Below, piece after piece: positions 50,451 to 62,026 of a stretch of 64,000 bases of DNA. Position 1 is the first letter of the stretch. Every line of letters begins with the position of its first letter. The notes under the pieces are model-generated. The model saw only the letters and a program-made list of their open reading frames with translations. It ran no database searches and had not been told where the DNA came from. Source of the stretch: Lachnospiraceae bacterium (GTDB lineage Bacteria; Bacillota; Clostridia; Lachnospirales; Lachnospiraceae); assembly GCA_011960625.1 (NCBI GenBank), contig BLMJ01000009.1, forward strand, positions 1 to 64,000, read 5' to 3'. Made by a program: the position numbers and the translations under genes.

Positions 50451-50933
50451 ATGGGTTTAAAATTTGTCCCTGCTTACGATTTTCCTTCGGAAGTGGGGGA
50501 GCTTTTTTCGGAGTATACAGAACTGTTGATTGCCGGGGATTCCTCGTTCAAGGAATATCTTGCGATTCAAAATTATGATGAAGAATTAGACCATTTGGAG
50601 AGTAAATATGGATTTCCTTACGGAAGGTTATATTTGGCCTATTATGACGGTGAGCTGGCGGGATGTATTGGGCTGAGAAAGATTGATGAAAAAAACGGCG
50701 AGATGAAACGGCTGTATGTAAGACCTGCATTTCGCGGGAAACGTATTGGGAATCAGTTGGTTCAAAAAATCATAGAAGATGCGCGTAAGATTGGATATTC
50801 CAGTATACTGTTAGATACGCTGCCATTTCTTAGAAATGCAATCCATCTTTATGAGACCTATGGGTTCTATGAGATCGATAGCTATAATGACAGTCCGATG
50901 GATACTTCTATTTATATGAAGCTGGACTTATAA
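50451..50933 (+). CDS. GNAT-family N-acetyltransferase
   Basis: GEMKRLYVRPAFRGKRIGNQLVQKIIEDARKIGYSSILLDTL. Confidence 0.9.
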   Translation: MGLKFVPAYDFPSEVGELFSEYTELLIAGDSSFKEYLAIQNYDEELDHLESKYGFPYGRLYLAYYDGELAGCIGLRKIDEKNGEMKRLYVRPAFRGKRIGNQLVQKIIEDARKIGYSSILLDTLPFLRNAIHLYETYGFYEIDSYNDSPMDTSIYMKLDL

Positions 50934-50966
50934 GGGTGAAATGATTGAATAGGGAGGGATTTGACT

Positions 50967-51143
50967 CTAACAATCTCCCTCCCAGTCCGTTACCTCTACA
51001 ACAATTTTTAATGGCTGCTTTGTTCTATTTCTATTATCGTTATAATTCTTTTTCATCCCTATCGTTAAAAAATTTCCGGTTTTTAAATCAGCCTTTGTTC
51101 CATGAAAAAATGAACCTGGACTAAATATCATCTTATCATGCAT
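50967..51143 (-). pseudogene. Internally deleted rifampin ADP-ribosyltransferase (Arr-family) remnant
   Basis: Minus-strand 58-aa frame MHDKMIFSPGSFFHGTKADLKTGNFLTIGMKKNYNDNRNRTKQPLKIVVEVTDWEGDC*; Arr N-terminal (FFHGTKADLK.G..L..G...NY) and C-terminal (PL.IV.EVTDWEG) signatures fused; RBS-like aaaggaga. Confidence 0.75.
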
Positions 51144-51429
51144 GTGATGTTCTCCTTTACCATTCCATAATATCTTTTCATAAATTGTTTTTTGGGTTAT
51201 CAGCTTTCGATTTGTTATCGTTCATTTAGTTTAACATTTTTATACAGCGTATACAAACAGAACTATAAGATAGATGCCCACTTTGCTATATCGAGAAGTG
51301 TCACACTTTTGCAGAGCATAGGAAAAGCAAAGCAACGGTGCTTATAGAACCGAAAATTTCTATGGAAATACCACTGCTTAGTTGTTATAATATATACGAA
51401 ATAATCTATAAGGAGACGAGCTAAGGCGG

Positions 51430-53136
51430 ATGGAAGGAGCGTGGAAAGAGATGGAGACGCGAAAGAAGAAACTTCCGATTGGGATTGAAAATTTTGAAAA
51501 ACTTCGTTCCGAGAATTTTTACTATATTGATAAAACAGGATTCATCAGAGCGCTTCTTAACAACTGGGGAGAGGTGAATCTGTTTACCCGTCCCAGAAGA
51601 TTTGGAAAATCGCTGAATATGAGTATGCTGGAACACTTTTTCTCGCTGAATGGAGATAAGAGCATTTTTGAGGGATTGGAAATTTCAAAAGAGACCGCGC
51701 TGTGTGAAGAACATATGGGGAAATATCCGGTTGTCGCGGTTTCCCTAAAGGGGATAGAAGCGCAAAACTATGAAATGGCAATTCAAATGGCAGTTCAGAT
51801 TATAAAAAGAGTTCCTGCGAAAGTACAATATCTTTTGGAGAGTAATGCCTTAAGTGAACAGGATAAAAGGGAATACCGGAAACTTCTGGATGATAATATG
51901 TCTGAAGCAGTACTTTGCAATAGTCTAAGAGTATTATCGGAATTGTTGGAGAAGCATCATCATACAAAGGTTATCCTGCTGATTGATGAATATGACGTCC
52001 CGCTGGCAAAGGCCCATGCGAACGGCTATTATGACCAGATGATTTCCTTTATTCGCAGTCTGCTCGGAGAGACGCTTAAAACAAACAACAGCCTGAAATT
52101 AGCGGTGCTGACAGGCTGTCTTAGGATTTCAAAGGAGAGCGTCTTTACCGGGCTTAATAATTTGAAGGTATTGACGATTGCGGATGAACGGTTTGATGAA
52201 TATTTCGGTTTTACGGACAAAGAAGTAAAAGAACTTCTGAAATATTATGGTGTAACGGAGCATTATGAGGAAGTAAAAAGGTGGTATGATGGATATCAGT
52301 TCGGAAATCAGAAGGTGTACTGCCCGTGGGATGTGCTGAACCATTGCGATAGGATCAGAAGCACTCCAGATGTGCAGCCAGAGAATTACTGGCTCAATAC
52401 CAGCAGTAATGACCCGGTGAAACGTTTTATTCAGGAGTCAGCAAATGCTGCGACCAAGCGGGAGATTGAGCGCCTAGTGGCGGGCGAGGTTATAACAAAG
52501 GAAATCCATCAGGAGCTAACGTATCCTGAGATTTATCAGTCGATAGACAATATCTGGAGCTTGCTCTTTACCACCGGTTATCTGACCCAGCGAGGGAAAG
52601 CAGAAGGAAGGCAGATGAAATTGGCGATTCCCAATCTGGAAATCCAAGATATTTATATGACGCAGATCATGGAGTTTTTTAAGGAGAAGGTCCAAAAAGA
52701 CGGAGATACGCTGAACCGTTTCTGCGATGCCCTGCAAAATGGAGAGCCAGAAAATGTAGAGAAGTTTTTCACAGAATATTTGCGAAGAACCATCAGTATT
52801 CGGGATACCGCCGTAAGAACAGACATGAAAGAGAACTTTTATCATGGTATACTGCTTGGAATTTTAGGCGTAAAGAACCGATGGGGGATTTCTTCTAATC
52901 AGGAAATGGGAGAAGGATATGCTGATATCCTTGCGGAGCCAGATACTAAAGATGTAGGAATTATTATAGAAGTAAAATATGCGCATAATGGAGATCTAGA
53001 CGCGGCATGTAAAGAGGCATTAAAACAAATCGAGTATACCAGATATGAAGACGACCTTTCTGACGACGGGATAGCGAACATCCTTAAGTATGGAATCGCC
53101 TGTTATAAAAAGCGATGCAGGGTTATGCTTGCTTAA
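51430..53136 (+). CDS. AAA-ATPase-like / PD-(D/E)XK nuclease-domain protein (DUF1703 type)
   Basis: LPIGIENFEKLRSENFYYIDKTGFI, RPRRFGKSLNMSMLEHFF, C-terminal GIIIEVKYAHNGDLDAACKEALKQIE. Confidence 0.9.
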   Translation: MEGAWKEMETRKKKLPIGIENFEKLRSENFYYIDKTGFIRALLNNWGEVNLFTRPRRFGKSLNMSMLEHFFSLNGDKSIFEGLEISKETALCEEHMGKYPVVAVSLKGIEAQNYEMAIQMAVQIIKRVPAKVQYLLESNALSEQDKREYRKLLDDNMSEAVLCNSLRVLSELLEKHHHTKVILLIDEYDVPLAKAHANGYYDQMISFIRSLLGETLKTNNSLKLAVLTGCLRISKESVFTGLNNLKVLTIADERFDEYFGFTDKEVKELLKYYGVTEHYEEVKRWYDGYQFGNQKVYCPWDVLNHCDRIRSTPDVQPENYWLNTSSNDPVKRFIQESANAATKREIERLVAGEVITKEIHQELTYPEIYQSIDNIWSLLFTTGYLTQRGKAEGRQMKLAIPNLEIQDIYMTQIMEFFKEKVQKDGDTLNRFCDALQNGEPENVEKFFTEYLRRTISIRDTAVRTDMKENFYHGILLGILGVKNRWGISSNQEMGEGYADILAEPDTKDVGIIIEVKYAHNGDLDAACKEALKQIEYTRYEDDLSDDGIANILKYGIACYKKRCRVMLA

Positions 53137-53186
53137 AAATAAATCAAATAATCATGAAATCTACACAAAAAATCGAAAGGAAACCT

Positions 53187-55052
53187 ATGAGAAAACTAGC
53201 CTTAAATGATGAAATATTACTAAAAATCGAGAAACCCGCCCGCTACATCGGGAATGAAGTCAACAGCGTCATGAAAGACAAGGATAAGATAAATATCCGC
53301 TTCGCTATGTGCTTCCCCGACGTATACGAAATCGGCATGTCCCATCTGGGCATCCAGATTCTCTATGATATGTTTAACCGCTGGGAGGACGTATGGTGCG
53401 AGCGTGTCTACTCTCCATGGGTAGATCTGGACCAGATAATGAGAGAGGAAAACATTCCCTTGTTTGCCTTAGAGTCCCAAGACCCCATCCGTGAATTTGA
53501 TTTTCTCGGAATCACAATCCAGTATGAGATGTGTTACACAAATATTCTGCAGATTCTGGACCTCAGCAAAATTCCTCTTTCTGCCTGTGAGCGATCGGAT
53601 TTTGATCCCATCGTTATCGGCGGAGGTCCTTGCACCTATAATCCAGAACCCTTGGCAGAATTTTTCGACCTGTTCTATATAGGAGACGGGGAGACTGTCT
53701 ATGATCAACTGCTGGATGCCTACAAAGAGAATCGAAGAATCGGCGGGACACGGCAGGATTTTCTTAAGAAAGCGGCAGAGATAGAAGGAATCTACGTGCC
53801 GGGCTTCTATGAGGTCGCCTACAAAGAGGACGGAACCATCGCTTCTTTTACACCAAAGAACCCCCATGCGAAAACAACCATCCAGAAACAGATGGAAAAG
53901 AATCTCACAGATACTTATTATCCCAAGGCTCCTGTTGTTCCATTTATCAAAGTAACGCAGGATAGGATTGTGCTGGAAATTCAAAGAGGATGTATTCGGG
54001 GATGCCGTTTCTGTCAGGCGGGAATGCTGTACCGTCCCACACGTGAGCGGGAGGTAGAAATGCTGAAACAGTACGCCTATGAGATGCTTACGAATACCGG
54101 TCATGAGGAGATTTCCTTAAGCTCCCTAAGCTCCAGCGACTACAGCCAGCTAAAAGAGCTGGTGACATTCCTAATTGAGGAGTTTAAAGATAGGGGAATA
54201 AATATCAGCCTGCCATCTCTGCGAATCGACGCATTTTCACTGGACGTAATGGGAAAGGTACAGGATATCCGAAAGAGCAGCCTGACCTTTGCTCCAGAGG
54301 CAGGCTCCCAGCGAATGAGGGATGTAATAAACAAAGGACTAACCGAAGATATGATTCTAGACGGAGCCGGACAAGCTTTTGAGGGAGGCTGGAATAAGGT
54401 AAAGCTCTATTTTATGTTGGGACTTCCCACAGAAACCCAAGAGGACATGAAAGAGATTCCGCGGCTTGCAGATAAAATTGCCAGAAGATACTACGAAATT
54501 CCCAAGGATAAACGCAACGGGAAATGCCAGATTACCACCAGCACCTCCTTCTTTATCCCGAAACCCTTTACGCCGTTCCAGTGGGCACAGATGTACAACA
54601 ACGACGAATATATTGCCAGGGCGGCGATTGTAAAACATGAGTTTCAGGAACAGCTAAACCGAAAAAGTCTGAAATACCATTGGCATGATGCAGAAGTGAC
54701 CGTGTTAGAGGGCGTATTTGCCAGAGGAGACCGAAAACTTTCGAAGGTAATCTTAGAAGCCTACAAGCTGGGGTGTCTCTATGATTCCTGGACAGAAACC
54801 TTTGACAATGAAAAATGGATGAAAGCATTTGAAAATACAGGTGTGGATATCGGATTTTATAATCTTCGCCAGAGGGATGCCGATGAAATCTTCCCGTGGG
54901 ATTTCATTGATATTGGAGTAACGAAAGAGTTTCTGTATCAAGAGTGGCAGCGTGCGCAAAAAGGAGAGATAACACCCAACTGCAGGGTAAACTGTTCCGG
55001 CTGCGGTGCCATGAAATACAAAGGAGGTGTCTGTATTGAAAGCAAGAATTAA
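53187..55052 (+). CDS. B12-binding radical SAM protein (TIGR03960-type)
   Basis: RGCIRGCRFCQAGMLYRPTRERE; paired with the next gene. Confidence 0.9.
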   Translation: MRKLALNDEILLKIEKPARYIGNEVNSVMKDKDKINIRFAMCFPDVYEIGMSHLGIQILYDMFNRWEDVWCERVYSPWVDLDQIMREENIPLFALESQDPIREFDFLGITIQYEMCYTNILQILDLSKIPLSACERSDFDPIVIGGGPCTYNPEPLAEFFDLFYIGDGETVYDQLLDAYKENRRIGGTRQDFLKKAAEIEGIYVPGFYEVAYKEDGTIASFTPKNPHAKTTIQKQMEKNLTDTYYPKAPVVPFIKVTQDRIVLEIQRGCIRGCRFCQAGMLYRPTREREVEMLKQYAYEMLTNTGHEEISLSSLSSSDYSQLKELVTFLIEEFKDRGINISLPSLRIDAFSLDVMGKVQDIRKSSLTFAPEAGSQRMRDVINKGLTEDMILDGAGQAFEGGWNKVKLYFMLGLPTETQEDMKEIPRLADKIARRYYEIPKDKRNGKCQITTSTSFFIPKPFTPFQWAQMYNNDEYIARAAIVKHEFQEQLNRKSLKYHWHDAEVTVLEGVFARGDRKLSKVILEAYKLGCLYDSWTETFDNEKWMKAFENTGVDIGFYNLRQRDADEIFPWDFIDIGVTKEFLYQEWQRAQKGEITPNCRVNCSGCGAMKYKGGVCIESKN

Positions 55053-55755
55053 GTTTCGTAAATATGGTGTCATGCGCTTCATCGGGCATCTGGATGTGAT
55101 GCGTTTTTTCCAGAAGGCTATGCGTCGTGCAAGGATTCCCATTGCCTTTACAGAAGGCTACAGCCCACATATGATTATGTCTTTTGCCCAGCCATTAGGA
55201 GTCGGCGTCACCAGTGACGGAGAATATTTGGATATCGAATTAAAAGAAGAGATAGCTGCAAACGAAGCAGTCATCCGTTTGAATGAGGTGATGGTGGAAG
55301 GGATAGAGGTCGTCAATTTTGTGAGAATACCAGACGATAAGAAGAGCAGTGGAATGACCCTTGTTGCCGCTGCAAGTTATAGAGTAACACTTTTAGAATC
55401 CGCCAAATCTGCGGAGATTACAAGGGAACTCCCAGACTCCTGGCAGTCAAAAATCGAGGCGTTTCAGAAACAGGAATCTATAGTAGTCCTAAAAAAGACT
55501 AAGCGCAGCGAGGCAGAGGTTGATATTAAGCCAATGATTTATCAGATGCATAAAGAAGCAAATAGCATCTATTTGTTCCTAGCCGCAGGAAGCGAGCAAA
55601 ATCTCAAACCAGACCTTGTAATGGAGGCGTTTACAGAATTTATAGGAGAAAAAGAGGAGAGTGTTCCTTTTCATTACCACCGCTTGGAGGTGTACGCAAG
55701 ACAGTCCAAGGAGAGCCTGGATTTTGTACCTCTTGACCAGTTGAAACTTCCATAA
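55036..55755 (+). CDS. Radical SAM-associated DUF2344 protein (TIGR03936-type)
   Basis: RIKFRKYGVMRFIGHLDVMRFFQKAMRRA; TTG start after aaaggaggtg. Confidence 0.88.
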   Translation: MKARIKFRKYGVMRFIGHLDVMRFFQKAMRRARIPIAFTEGYSPHMIMSFAQPLGVGVTSDGEYLDIELKEEIAANEAVIRLNEVMVEGIEVVNFVRIPDDKKSSGMTLVAAASYRVTLLESAKSAEITRELPDSWQSKIEAFQKQESIVVLKKTKRSEAEVDIKPMIYQMHKEANSIYLFLAAGSEQNLKPDLVMEAFTEFIGEKEESVPFHYHRLEVYARQSKESLDFVPLDQLKLP

Positions 55756-55773
55756 CAAAGGAGCGTCAAAATT

Positions 55774-56256
55774 ATGAGCAAAAAAGAAGTAAAAACCAAT
55801 GCAATGAGAATCCTAGACCGACGGAAGATTCCTTATGAATATGAAGAGTATGACTGCGAGGATTTTATCGATGGCATACAGGTTGCCGATCAGTTAGGAT
55901 ATAGCCATGAGCTGGTCTATAAGACATTGGTGACGACAGGAAAATCAGGGAAATACTATGTGTTTGTAATTCCCATAGAGGAAGAGATTGATTTTAAGAA
56001 AGCGGCAAAGGTCGTCGGGGAAAAATCCTTGGAGATGCTGCACTTAAAAGACTTGACAAAGGTAACTGGCTATATTCGCGGAGGCTGTACGGCTATTGGG
56101 ATGAAGAAACCGTATCCTACCGTCATCCATAAAGCGGCATATAGTTTGGAATATATCCATGTAAGCGGCGGAAAATTAGGAATGCAGTTAAAATTAAGTC
56201 CGCAGCATCTACAGTTGGCGACAGACGCCCAATTTGCAGACGTTACCCATTCATGA
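55774..56256 (+). CDS. ybaK: Cys-tRNA(Pro) deacylase YbaK/EbsC
   Basis: TLVTTGKSGKYYVFVIP, GYIRGGCTAIGMKKPYPT. Confidence 0.9.
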   Translation: MSKKEVKTNAMRILDRRKIPYEYEEYDCEDFIDGIQVADQLGYSHELVYKTLVTTGKSGKYYVFVIPIEEEIDFKKAAKVVGEKSLEMLHLKDLTKVTGYIRGGCTAIGMKKPYPTVIHKAAYSLEYIHVSGGKLGMQLKLSPQHLQLATDAQFADVTHS

Positions 56257-56281
56257 TGAAGATAACAGGAAAGGATTACCT

Positions 56282-56866
56282 ATGAACACAGTGATATTTG
56301 ACGTTGGCAATGTATTGGTAGGTTACGATTGGCAGAGTTACCTGCGCACCTTCCAATATTCGGAAGAAATTTACGAAAGAGTAGCAGATGCCGTATTTCG
56401 CAATGAGGATTGGCTGGAGGGTGATATTGGACGCGTTTCCACAGAAGAATGGCTGAAGCTGTTTATAGAAAACGCGCCTGAGGTGGAGCCGCAGATTCGT
56501 GAGGTATTTGAAGGTTTTGAAGGAACCATTGTACCCCTGTCTTACACAGCAGATTGGATTGCTTATTTTAGAAGCCAAGGATATAAGCTTTACTACCTAT
56601 CTAACTATTCCAAGGAGCTTTATGAGAAATCTAAGGATAAACTGAGCTTTCTTGACAGCTTTGATGGAGGTATTTTCTCCTATCAGGTCAAATGTATCAA
56701 ACCTGACGAAAAGATTTATAAAATCCTGATGGAACGTTATTCTATCCGTCCCTGCGATGCCACATTTTACGACGACCGGCCGGAAAATGTAGAGGCTGCC
56801 GTAAGGCTTGGAATGAAAGGTGTTGTATTTCATCAAGATATTCCATTGCAGTTGATGAAAAAATGA
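56282..56866 (+). CDS. HAD-family phosphatase
   Basis: VIFDVGNVLVGYDW, YYLSNYSKE, FYDDRPENVEAA. Confidence 0.92.
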   Translation: MNTVIFDVGNVLVGYDWQSYLRTFQYSEEIYERVADAVFRNEDWLEGDIGRVSTEEWLKLFIENAPEVEPQIREVFEGFEGTIVPLSYTADWIAYFRSQGYKLYYLSNYSKELYEKSKDKLSFLDSFDGGIFSYQVKCIKPDEKIYKILMERYSIRPCDATFYDDRPENVEAAVRLGMKGVVFHQDIPLQLMKK

Positions 56867-56927
56867 TGTAAGATAGAAAGCGTCTGAAAAAGATACAAAA
56901 ATGTAGTTTGGAGGATTACATAAGAAG

Positions 56928-58259
56928 ATGAATAAGGTCGTAAAATTTGGCGGAAGTTCGCTGGCAAGTGCAGAACAGTTTAAGAAGGCTGCAAGAATTA
57001 TCAACAAGGATGAATCCCGCAGATATGTGGTCCCTTCGGCGCCCGGCAAACGTATGCCAGGTGATACAAAAGTGACGGATATGCTGTACAGGTGTTATAA
57101 TCTTGCGACGATGGAGGATGAGTATGAGGAAGAGTTCGAGGAACAGATGTCGGCAATCAGGGCCCGTTATGATGAGATTATCGCAGGGCTTGGCCTTTCC
57201 ATCGATCTGAGTGAGGAATTTAAGATCATCCGTACAAGGTTCAGCCAGAAGGCAGGCAGAGATTATGCTGCTTCCAGAGGAGAATATCTGAATGGAATCC
57301 TGATGGCAGAATATTTGGGATATGAATTTATTGATGCCGCAGAGGTGATTTGTTTTGATGCAGATGGAAATTTCGACGGTGAACGGACAAACGAGCTGAT
57401 GTCTAAGCGTCTTTCAGATACTCCCCAGGCAGTGATTCCCGGCTTCTATGGTTCGATGCCGGACGGGAAGGTAAAGACCTTTTCTAGGGGCGGCTCGGAT
57501 ATCACAGGCTCTATTGTGGCAAAGGCGGTACATGCGGATATGTATGAGAATTGGACGGACGTGTCCGGCTTCCTGATTGCAGATCCAAGTGTGGTCAAGA
57601 ACCCTAAAGCTATCGACGTGATTACATATAGGGAACTTCGGGAGTTGTCCTATATGGGGGCGACAGTGCTTCACGAGGACGCCATTTTTCCGGTGCGCAA
57701 GGAAGGAATACCAATCAATATCCGCAATACCAATTCGCCTGAGGATAAGGGGACGCTGATTGTAGAAGGTACCTGCCGTAAGCCTCGGTTTGTGATTACA
57801 GGGATTGCCGGTAAGAAGGATTTCGCCTCCATAACGGTGGAGAAAGCCATGATGAACACAGAGGTTGGTTTTTGCAAAAAGGTCCTGGAGGTATTTGAGG
57901 AAAATGAGATTTCTATCGAACACATGCCCTCAGGAATCGATACCATGACGATATTTGTCCATCAGGATGAATTTGAAGAGAAGGAGCAGAAGGTCATTGC
58001 TGGAATCCACAGAAGGGTAGAGCCAGATTTCCTTGAACTGGAATCCGACCTTGCGCTGATTGCCGTTGTGGGCAGAGGTATGAAGGCCACCCGTGGGACT
58101 TCCGGAAGAATTTTTTCTGCCCTTGCACATGCTAATGTTAATGTTAAGATGATCGATCAGGGCTCCAGTGAGCTAAATATCATCATTGGTGTTCGTAACC
58201 ACGATTTTAGCGATGCGATTAACGCAATTTATGATATATTTGTTAATACTATGATTTAG
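56928..58259 (+). CDS. lysC: Aspartate kinase with ACT domains
   Basis: VVKFGGSSLASAEQFKK, FSRGGSDITGSIVA, C-terminal ACT repeats. Confidence 0.93.
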   Translation: MNKVVKFGGSSLASAEQFKKAARIINKDESRRYVVPSAPGKRMPGDTKVTDMLYRCYNLATMEDEYEEEFEEQMSAIRARYDEIIAGLGLSIDLSEEFKIIRTRFSQKAGRDYAASRGEYLNGILMAEYLGYEFIDAAEVICFDADGNFDGERTNELMSKRLSDTPQAVIPGFYGSMPDGKVKTFSRGGSDITGSIVAKAVHADMYENWTDVSGFLIADPSVVKNPKAIDVITYRELRELSYMGATVLHEDAIFPVRKEGIPINIRNTNSPEDKGTLIVEGTCRKPRFVITGIAGKKDFASITVEKAMMNTEVGFCKKVLEVFEENEISIEHMPSGIDTMTIFVHQDEFEEKEQKVIAGIHRRVEPDFLELESDLALIAVVGRGMKATRGTSGRIFSALAHANVNVKMIDQGSSELNIIIGVRNHDFSDAINAIYDIFVNTMI

Positions 58260-58271
58260 GAAGGAGCTATC

Positions 58272-58697
58272 ATGAATATTTTGTTTTTTCTAAAGCCGAA
58301 AAGAGAACTGGCTTATATCTATGATTATCACACAGTCCGTCAGGCTTTGGAGATCATGGAGTACCACAAATATTCCTCTGTGCCGATTCTGAGCAGGAGC
58401 GGGACGTATATCGGCTCCATAACGGAAGGCGATCTGCTCTGGTCCCTCAAACGCTGGAATCTGTTGAATCTTAAGGATATGGAAGAGATCAGCGTGATGA
58501 AGGTTGAACGACGGCTTGACCATCAGTGCGTAACCGCGAAATCTAAGATGGAGGATTTGATCGGGCGGGCGATGGAACAGAATTTTGTGCCGGTCGTTGA
58601 TGATCAGGGACATTTTATTGGAATCATAACCCGACGTGATATTATCGAATACTGTTACAATAGGATGAAAGGATGTGAAGAAAGCCATGATCATTGA
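58272..58697 (+). CDS. CBS-domain protein
   Basis: Two CBS motifs (YSSVPILSRSGTYIGSITEGDLL; NFVPVVDDQGHFIGIITRRDII). Confidence 0.9.
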   Translation: MNILFFLKPKRELAYIYDYHTVRQALEIMEYHKYSSVPILSRSGTYIGSITEGDLLWSLKRWNLLNLKDMEEISVMKVERRLDHQCVTAKSKMEDLIGRAMEQNFVPVVDDQGHFIGIITRRDIIEYCYNRMKGCEESHDH

Positions 58698-59475
58698 TTT
58701 TCATACACACATATTCCCAGACAGGATTGCAAAAAGCACCCTTGATTTTCTGGCTGGCATCTGTGGTGTGAAGCCCTATACAGACGCTACTTACGCAGGT
58801 CTTCTAAGCTCTGCCAAGGAAGCGGGGATTGAGCTTTGCGTCGCGCTCCCTGCAGTAACGAAGGTTTCTCAGGTGGAATCTATTAATCGTTTTGCGGCAC
58901 AGTATCAGGAAGGACCGATTCTTTCCTTTGGCGGTATCCACCCGGCATGTGAGAATTATAAAGAAATTCTGCGGCATGTGAAAGAGCTTGGAATAAAAGG
59001 AATTAAACTGCATCCAGATTATCAGGACATGTACTTTAACGATATTCGTTATAAGAGGCTGGTGGCATATGCTTCGGAATTGGGGCTGATTATCAGCGTC
59101 CATGCAGGCGTGGACCCCAAATGTCCTCAAGATGTTCATTGTACGCCGCAGATGGCCAGGGAGCTGCTTGACGAGGTACAGCCTGAGAGGTTGGTGCTGG
59201 CTCACATGGGCGGAAACTTGATTTGGGATGAGGTGGAGCGTGAACTGGTTGGCCGCAACGTATTTTTTGATACAGGAGTGGTGTTGGATCACATCACTGA
59301 TGAGCAGTTTCTTCGCATCGTTCATACCCATGGAGCAGATAAAATTCTATTTGCAACAGATTCTCCATGGAAAGGACAGAAAAATTTTATAAAACATTTA
59401 TCAGATATGCCTCTTAAGCAAAGTGAAAAAGACTTGATTTTTTCTGGAAATGCCCGCCGTCTGTTAGGGATATAG
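58687..59475 (+). CDS. Amidohydrolase family protein
   Basis: IIDFHTHIFPDRIA, LAHMGGNLIWDEVE, LFATDSPW. Confidence 0.9.
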   Translation: MIIDFHTHIFPDRIAKSTLDFLAGICGVKPYTDATYAGLLSSAKEAGIELCVALPAVTKVSQVESINRFAAQYQEGPILSFGGIHPACENYKEILRHVKELGIKGIKLHPDYQDMYFNDIRYKRLVAYASELGLIISVHAGVDPKCPQDVHCTPQMARELLDEVQPERLVLAHMGGNLIWDEVERELVGRNVFFDTGVVLDHITDEQFLRIVHTHGADKILFATDSPWKGQKNFIKHLSDMPLKQSEKDLIFSGNARRLLGI

Positions 59476-59526
59476 GGGTGTGAGCATAGACCCTGGAAAT
59501 ATAAGCAAATTTTATTGGATTATAGC

Positions 59527-59555
59527 TTGAATTATGAGAAGATATATGTTATACT
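59527..59555 (+). promoter_or_regulatory. Putative sigma-A promoter for rplU operon
   Basis: TTGAAT - 17 bp - TATACT. Confidence 0.6.
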
Positions 59556-59638
59556 TTACCAGTATGCCGCACAACGAGGTTTATAAGTTTCCGATAGGGA
59601 CACCATAGTTGGCGAGTAATGATAATAGGAGGTGCCAT

Positions 59639-59947
59639 ATGTACGCGATTATAGCAACAGGTGGTAAGCAGTACAAAGTAGCCGAAGGCGATATCATTAA
59701 GGTGGAGAAGCTTGGTGTGGAAGCCGGAGAGACGTATACCTTTGACCAGGTGCTTGCAGTCAGTGACAACGGTTTAAAGATTGGGAATCCTACTGTAGCA
59801 GGGGCAACCGTAGAGGCTTCCGTAGTAGAGAATGGAAAAGCCAGAAAAGTCATTGTCTACAAGTATAAGAGGAAAACAGGATACCACAAAAAGAACGGTC
59901 ACAGACAGCAGTATACTGCCGTAAAGATCGAGAAAATTCATGCTTAA
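59639..59947 (+). CDS. rplU: 50S ribosomal protein L21
   Basis: [18 protein letters not shown]; ggaggtg RBS. Confidence 0.97.
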   Translation: MYAIIATGGKQYKVAEGDIIKVEKLGVEAGETYTFDQVLAVSDNGLKIGNPTVAGATVEASVVENGKARKVIVYKYKRKTGYHKKNGHRQQYTAVKIEKIHA

Positions 59948-59962
59948 TATTGGAGAAAATCC

Positions 59963-60298
59963 ATGATTCATGTAACCATTTACCAGAATGAGAATAAAGA
60001 ATGTGTCGGATTCCGGACAGAAGGACATGCAGGGTACAGCGAAAAGGGTTCAGATATCGTATGTGCAGCTGCTTCTGTATTAGTAATTAATACGATGAAT
60101 GCAATAGAGCGATATGCACAGGATCCATGTTCTGTGATTAGTAATGATGAAGCAGGATTGATTGCCTATTATTTAGTGAATGGGTATCCTTCTAATGATG
60201 CCGGTTTACTGTTGAAGACTATGATTCTTGGTCTGGAAAATATGGCGGATGATGTTAACTATGCAGAATATATTGATTTAACATTCGAGGAGGTGTGA
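59963..60298 (+). CDS. prp: Ribosomal-processing cysteine protease Prp
   Basis: [20 protein letters not shown] between rplU and rpmA. Confidence 0.95.
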   Translation: MIHVTIYQNENKECVGFRTEGHAGYSEKGSDIVCAAASVLVINTMNAIERYAQDPCSVISNDEAGLIAYYLVNGYPSNDAGLLLKTMILGLENMADDVNYAEYIDLTFEEV

Positions 60299-60303
60299 CA
60301 ACC

Positions 60304-60585
60304 ATGATGCAATTAAACCTTCAGTTTTTCGCTCACAAGAAAGGTGTTGGTTCTACAAAGAATGGAAGAGATTCCGAATCTAAGAGACTTGGCGCTAAGA
60401 GAGCGGACGGACAGTTTGTGAAAGCAGGGAACATCCTTTACAGACAGCGTGGAACGAAGATTCATCCAGGCGTTAATGTAGGGCGCGGCGGTGATGATAC
60501 ATTATTCGCACTTGTTGACGGCGTTGTAAGATTTGAGAGAAAAGGAAGAGATAAGAAACAGGTTTCTATCTATCCGGTAGCTTAA
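60304..60585 (+). CDS. rpmA: 50S ribosomal protein L27 with cleavable N-terminal extension
   Basis: [30 protein letters not shown]. Confidence 0.97.
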   Translation: MMQLNLQFFAHKKGVGSTKNGRDSESKRLGAKRADGQFVKAGNILYRQRGTKIHPGVNVGRGGDDTLFALVDGVVRFERKGRDKKQVSIYPVA

Positions 60586-60603
60586 GCAATTGTGATTCCA
60601 AAG

Positions 60604-60653
60604 AGAGTGTTGTAGGATAACTGGTATCAGTTAGAAGGCAACACTCTTTTTTG
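60604..60653 (+). terminator. Rho-independent terminator after rpmA
   Basis: agagtgttg...caacactct then TTTTTT. Confidence 0.8.
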
Positions 60654-60658
60654 CATAG

Positions 60659-61975
<1,317 letters not shown>

Positions 61976-62026
61976 TTTTCTTTGCAATTTATAGACAAAT
62001 GGATTACAATAAAAAGGAGAAATGAA

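Noticed and set aside
51290-51320. aagtgt-c-acactt inverted repeat as an operator
   Set aside because: Only 6-bp arms in an AT-rich gap; expected by chance, no regulator linked.
56867-56927. Lysine riboswitch upstream of aspartate kinase
   Set aside because: The gap is only about 60 nt, too short for a lysine riboswitch.
59575-59638. L21 leader RNA upstream of rplU
   Set aside because: Position fits, but I could not confirm the consensus structure from sequence alone; an Rfam search would decide.
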